Below, piece after piece: positions 43,289-44,603 of a DNA stretch of 44,603 nt. A program made the position numbers and the translations under genes. Positions within the stretch are counted from its first letter, which is position 1, and the number at the start of each line of letters is the position of its first letter. This DNA comes from Rhodospirillaceae bacterium. GTDB taxonomy: Bacteria; Pseudomonadota; Alphaproteobacteria; CACIAM-22H2. The stretch is from contig JALHMR010000040.1 of NCBI GenBank assembly GCA_022843945.1, positions 1 through 44,603 on the forward strand, given 5' to 3'. Below the pieces are notes generated by a model, which saw only the letters and a program-made list of their open reading frames with translations, searched no databases and was not told the DNA's origin.

Positions 43289-43815
43289 CGCTCGTCTGGC
43301 GCTTCCGGCGGCGGCCAGTAGCGCTTGATGGCCGCCATGATGTCGGCGGCCTTGGTGTCGAGGCTCTGGGTGACGATCGAGATGCCCGTGGCCGAGCCCA
43401 TCCGCCCGGCGATCGGGTCACCGGCGATGCGCATGCCCACCTTGGCCCGGGCGCGGGTGGCGATGTCGACGTCGATGTCCACGCGGTGCCGGCCGAGCAG
43501 GCCACCGGGATAGCTGGCGTTGCGCAGGGCACTCCAGGAAATGGGATCAGGCAGGGCGCTCGGCAGGTAAAGCCCCGCCGGGCCGACCGTGACCACCGGC
43601 GAGCGGTCCCAGCATTGGCGCAGCGTGTGCCAGAAGTAGACCGCCAGGATCACGGTGAAGAACGCGCTGGCGATCAGGCGGTCGCGCGGGCCCTCGCCGA
43701 TATCCCAGAAGAGGATGACGCTGTAGACGGCGGCGACCAGCAGCACCGCGGTGAAGGCCGCCTGCAGATAAGCAATCGGCCGCGAGCGTCGGACCTCGAG
43801 CACGGGTTCGGACAT
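43285..43815 (-). CDS. two-helix membrane protein, STM3941-like
   Basis: 176 residues. Two hydrophobic helices (A-A-F-T-A-V-L-L-V-A-A-V-Y-S-V and A-F-F-T-V-I-L-A-V-Y-F) form a hairpin. A cytoplasmic beta-rich part follows, with T-V-G-P-A-G-L-Y-L-P, I-S-W-S-A-L-R-N and R-H-R-V-D-I-D-V. This plan resembles STM3941-type proteins, whose function is unknown. It lies 27 bases after aroC on the same strand, so it is probably co-transcribed. Confidence 0.7.
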   Translation of the reverse strand: MSEPVLEVRRSRPIAYLQAAFTAVLLVAAVYSVILFWDIGEGPRDRLIASAFFTVILAVYFWHTLRQCWDRSPVVTVGPAGLYLPSALPDPISWSALRNASYPGGLLGRHRVDIDVDIATRARAKVGMRIAGDPIAGRMGSATGISIVTQSLDTKAADIMAAIKRYWPPPEAPDER

Positions 43816-43842
43816 TGTCAGGCGCGGATCAGCCGCCCACCA

Positions 43843-44603
43843 CTACGAACCGCACTGGGCCCGGTGGCGCAGCAGGTGGTCGGCGAGCACGCAAGCGAGC
43901 ATCGCTTCACCCACCGGCACGGCGCGGATGCCGACGCACGGATCGTGGCGGCCCTTGGTGACGATCTCCGTCTCCTTGCCGTCGACCGTCACGGTCTGGC
44001 GCGGCGACAGGATCGAGGAAGTCGGCTTGACGGCAAAGCGCGCCACCACATCCTGGCCGGTGGAGATGCCGCCGAGGATGCCGCCGGCCTGGTTCGAGAG
44101 GAAGGCGACCTTGCCGCCGCGCATGCGCATCTCGTCGGCGTTCTCCTCGCCCGAGAGGGCGGCGGCGCCGAAGCCGGCGCCGATCTCGACACCCTTCACC
44201 GCGTTGATGCTCATCAGCGCGGCGGCTACTTCGGCGTCGAGCTTGCCGTAGATCGGCGCGCCCAGGCCGGCCGGTACGCCCGAGGCCACGACCTCGATCA
44301 CCGCGCCGCACGACGAGCCGGCCTTGCGCACGCCGTCGAGATAGCCTTCCCAGGCCTGCGCCGCCTGGCGGTCCGGGCACCAGAAGGGGTTGTCCTCCAC
44401 CGCCTCCCAGTCCCAGCGCGCGCGGTCGATTTTGTGCGGGCCCATCTGGACCACCGCGCCGCGGATCGTGACGCCCGAGCCGAGCACCAGCCGCGCGATG
44501 GCGCCGGCCGCGACGCGCGACGCGGTCTCGCGCGCCGAGGAGCGGCCGCCGCCGCGATAGTCGCGGATGCCGTACTTCGCCCAGTAGGCGTAGTCGGCAT
44601 GGC
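43843..44603 (-). CDS. aroC: chorismate synthase, N-terminus cut by window edge
   Basis: The frame is open to the right edge, giving the last 253 or so residues. It includes [52 protein letters not shown] and [12 protein letters not shown]. These are classic AroC signatures around the FMN and EPSP sites. The enzyme makes chorismate from EPSP, the last shikimate-pathway step. Confidence 0.95.
   Translation of the reverse strand, partial: HADYAYWAKYGIRDYRGGGRSSARETASRVAAGAIARLVLGSGVTIRGAVVQMGPHKIDRARWDWEAVEDNPFWCPDRQAAQAWEGYLDGVRKAGSSCGAVIEVVASGVPAGLGAPIYGKLDAEVAAALMSINAVKGVEIGAGFGAAALSGEENADEMRMRGGKVAFLSNQAGGILGGISTGQDVVARFAVKPTSSILSPRQTVTVDGKETEIVTKGRHDPCVGIRAVPVGEAMLACVLADHLLRHRAQCGS

Overview
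The window is high-GC bacterial chromosome with densely packed genes. The content suggests an alphaproteobacterium, perhaps of the Rhodospirillales or Reyranella type. Pointers are the run xseB-ispA-dxs with tlyA further on, a CheZ-like phosphatase, a DUF2852 protein, a TctC-type binding protein, and dispersed palindromes of the kind common in these genomes. The species cannot be named from the sequence. I saw no rRNA, tRNA, CRISPR array, transposase or integrase. No gene-free stretch exceeds about 260 bases.

Region by region: 1-2 kb (minus) holds a truncated SprA-like metalloprotease and a DadA-type FAD dehydrogenase. 2-7 kb (plus) is a catabolic run: a NicX-like ring-cleaving dioxygenase overlapping a NicD-like alpha/beta hydrolase, an acyl-CoA dehydrogenase, a small secreted protein and an acyl-CoA ligase. 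At 7-9.2 kb are a CheZ-like protein and a polyamine-type binding protein. At 9.4-14.7 kb are a large KatE-type catalase, a class III nucleotide cyclase with an SRPBCC/DUF5939 sensor half, and a hydrolase-LuxR fusion. At 14.8-18 kb is the housekeeping run xseB-ispA-dxs.

At about 18.85-24.3 kb the base composition falls visibly. This island carries a membrane-tethered EEP-fold nuclease/phosphatase, a secreted CsgG-like protein, a caspase-like lipoprotein and a translationally coupled DUF4384 partner. At 24.3-29.5 kb are a Kelch protein, a small secreted protein, a possible nuclease with homing-endonuclease-type repeats behind a symmetric operator, an FAH-family enzyme, a TctC receptor and a small secreted protein.

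At 29.5-33.9 kb is a tight minus-strand operon of three hydrolases without signal peptides: patatin lipase, then subtilase, then a ComEC-like metallo-beta-lactamase-fold protein. It is divergent from a TetR regulator. The TetR start codon lies in a 21-bp palindrome that recurs before the DUF2852 gene. 35.4-44.6 kb is mostly ordinary: a degenerate EAL protein, a MATE exporter, tlyA, a GST, a NupC transporter, a rhodanese, an ABC ATPase/permease pair, a two-helix membrane protein and truncated aroC.

The best candidates for an undescribed system are the patatin-subtilase-MBL operon and the low-GC caspase/EEP island. Both have intact catalytic residues and no obvious metabolic role. A conflict, stress or envelope-surveillance role for either is inference only.
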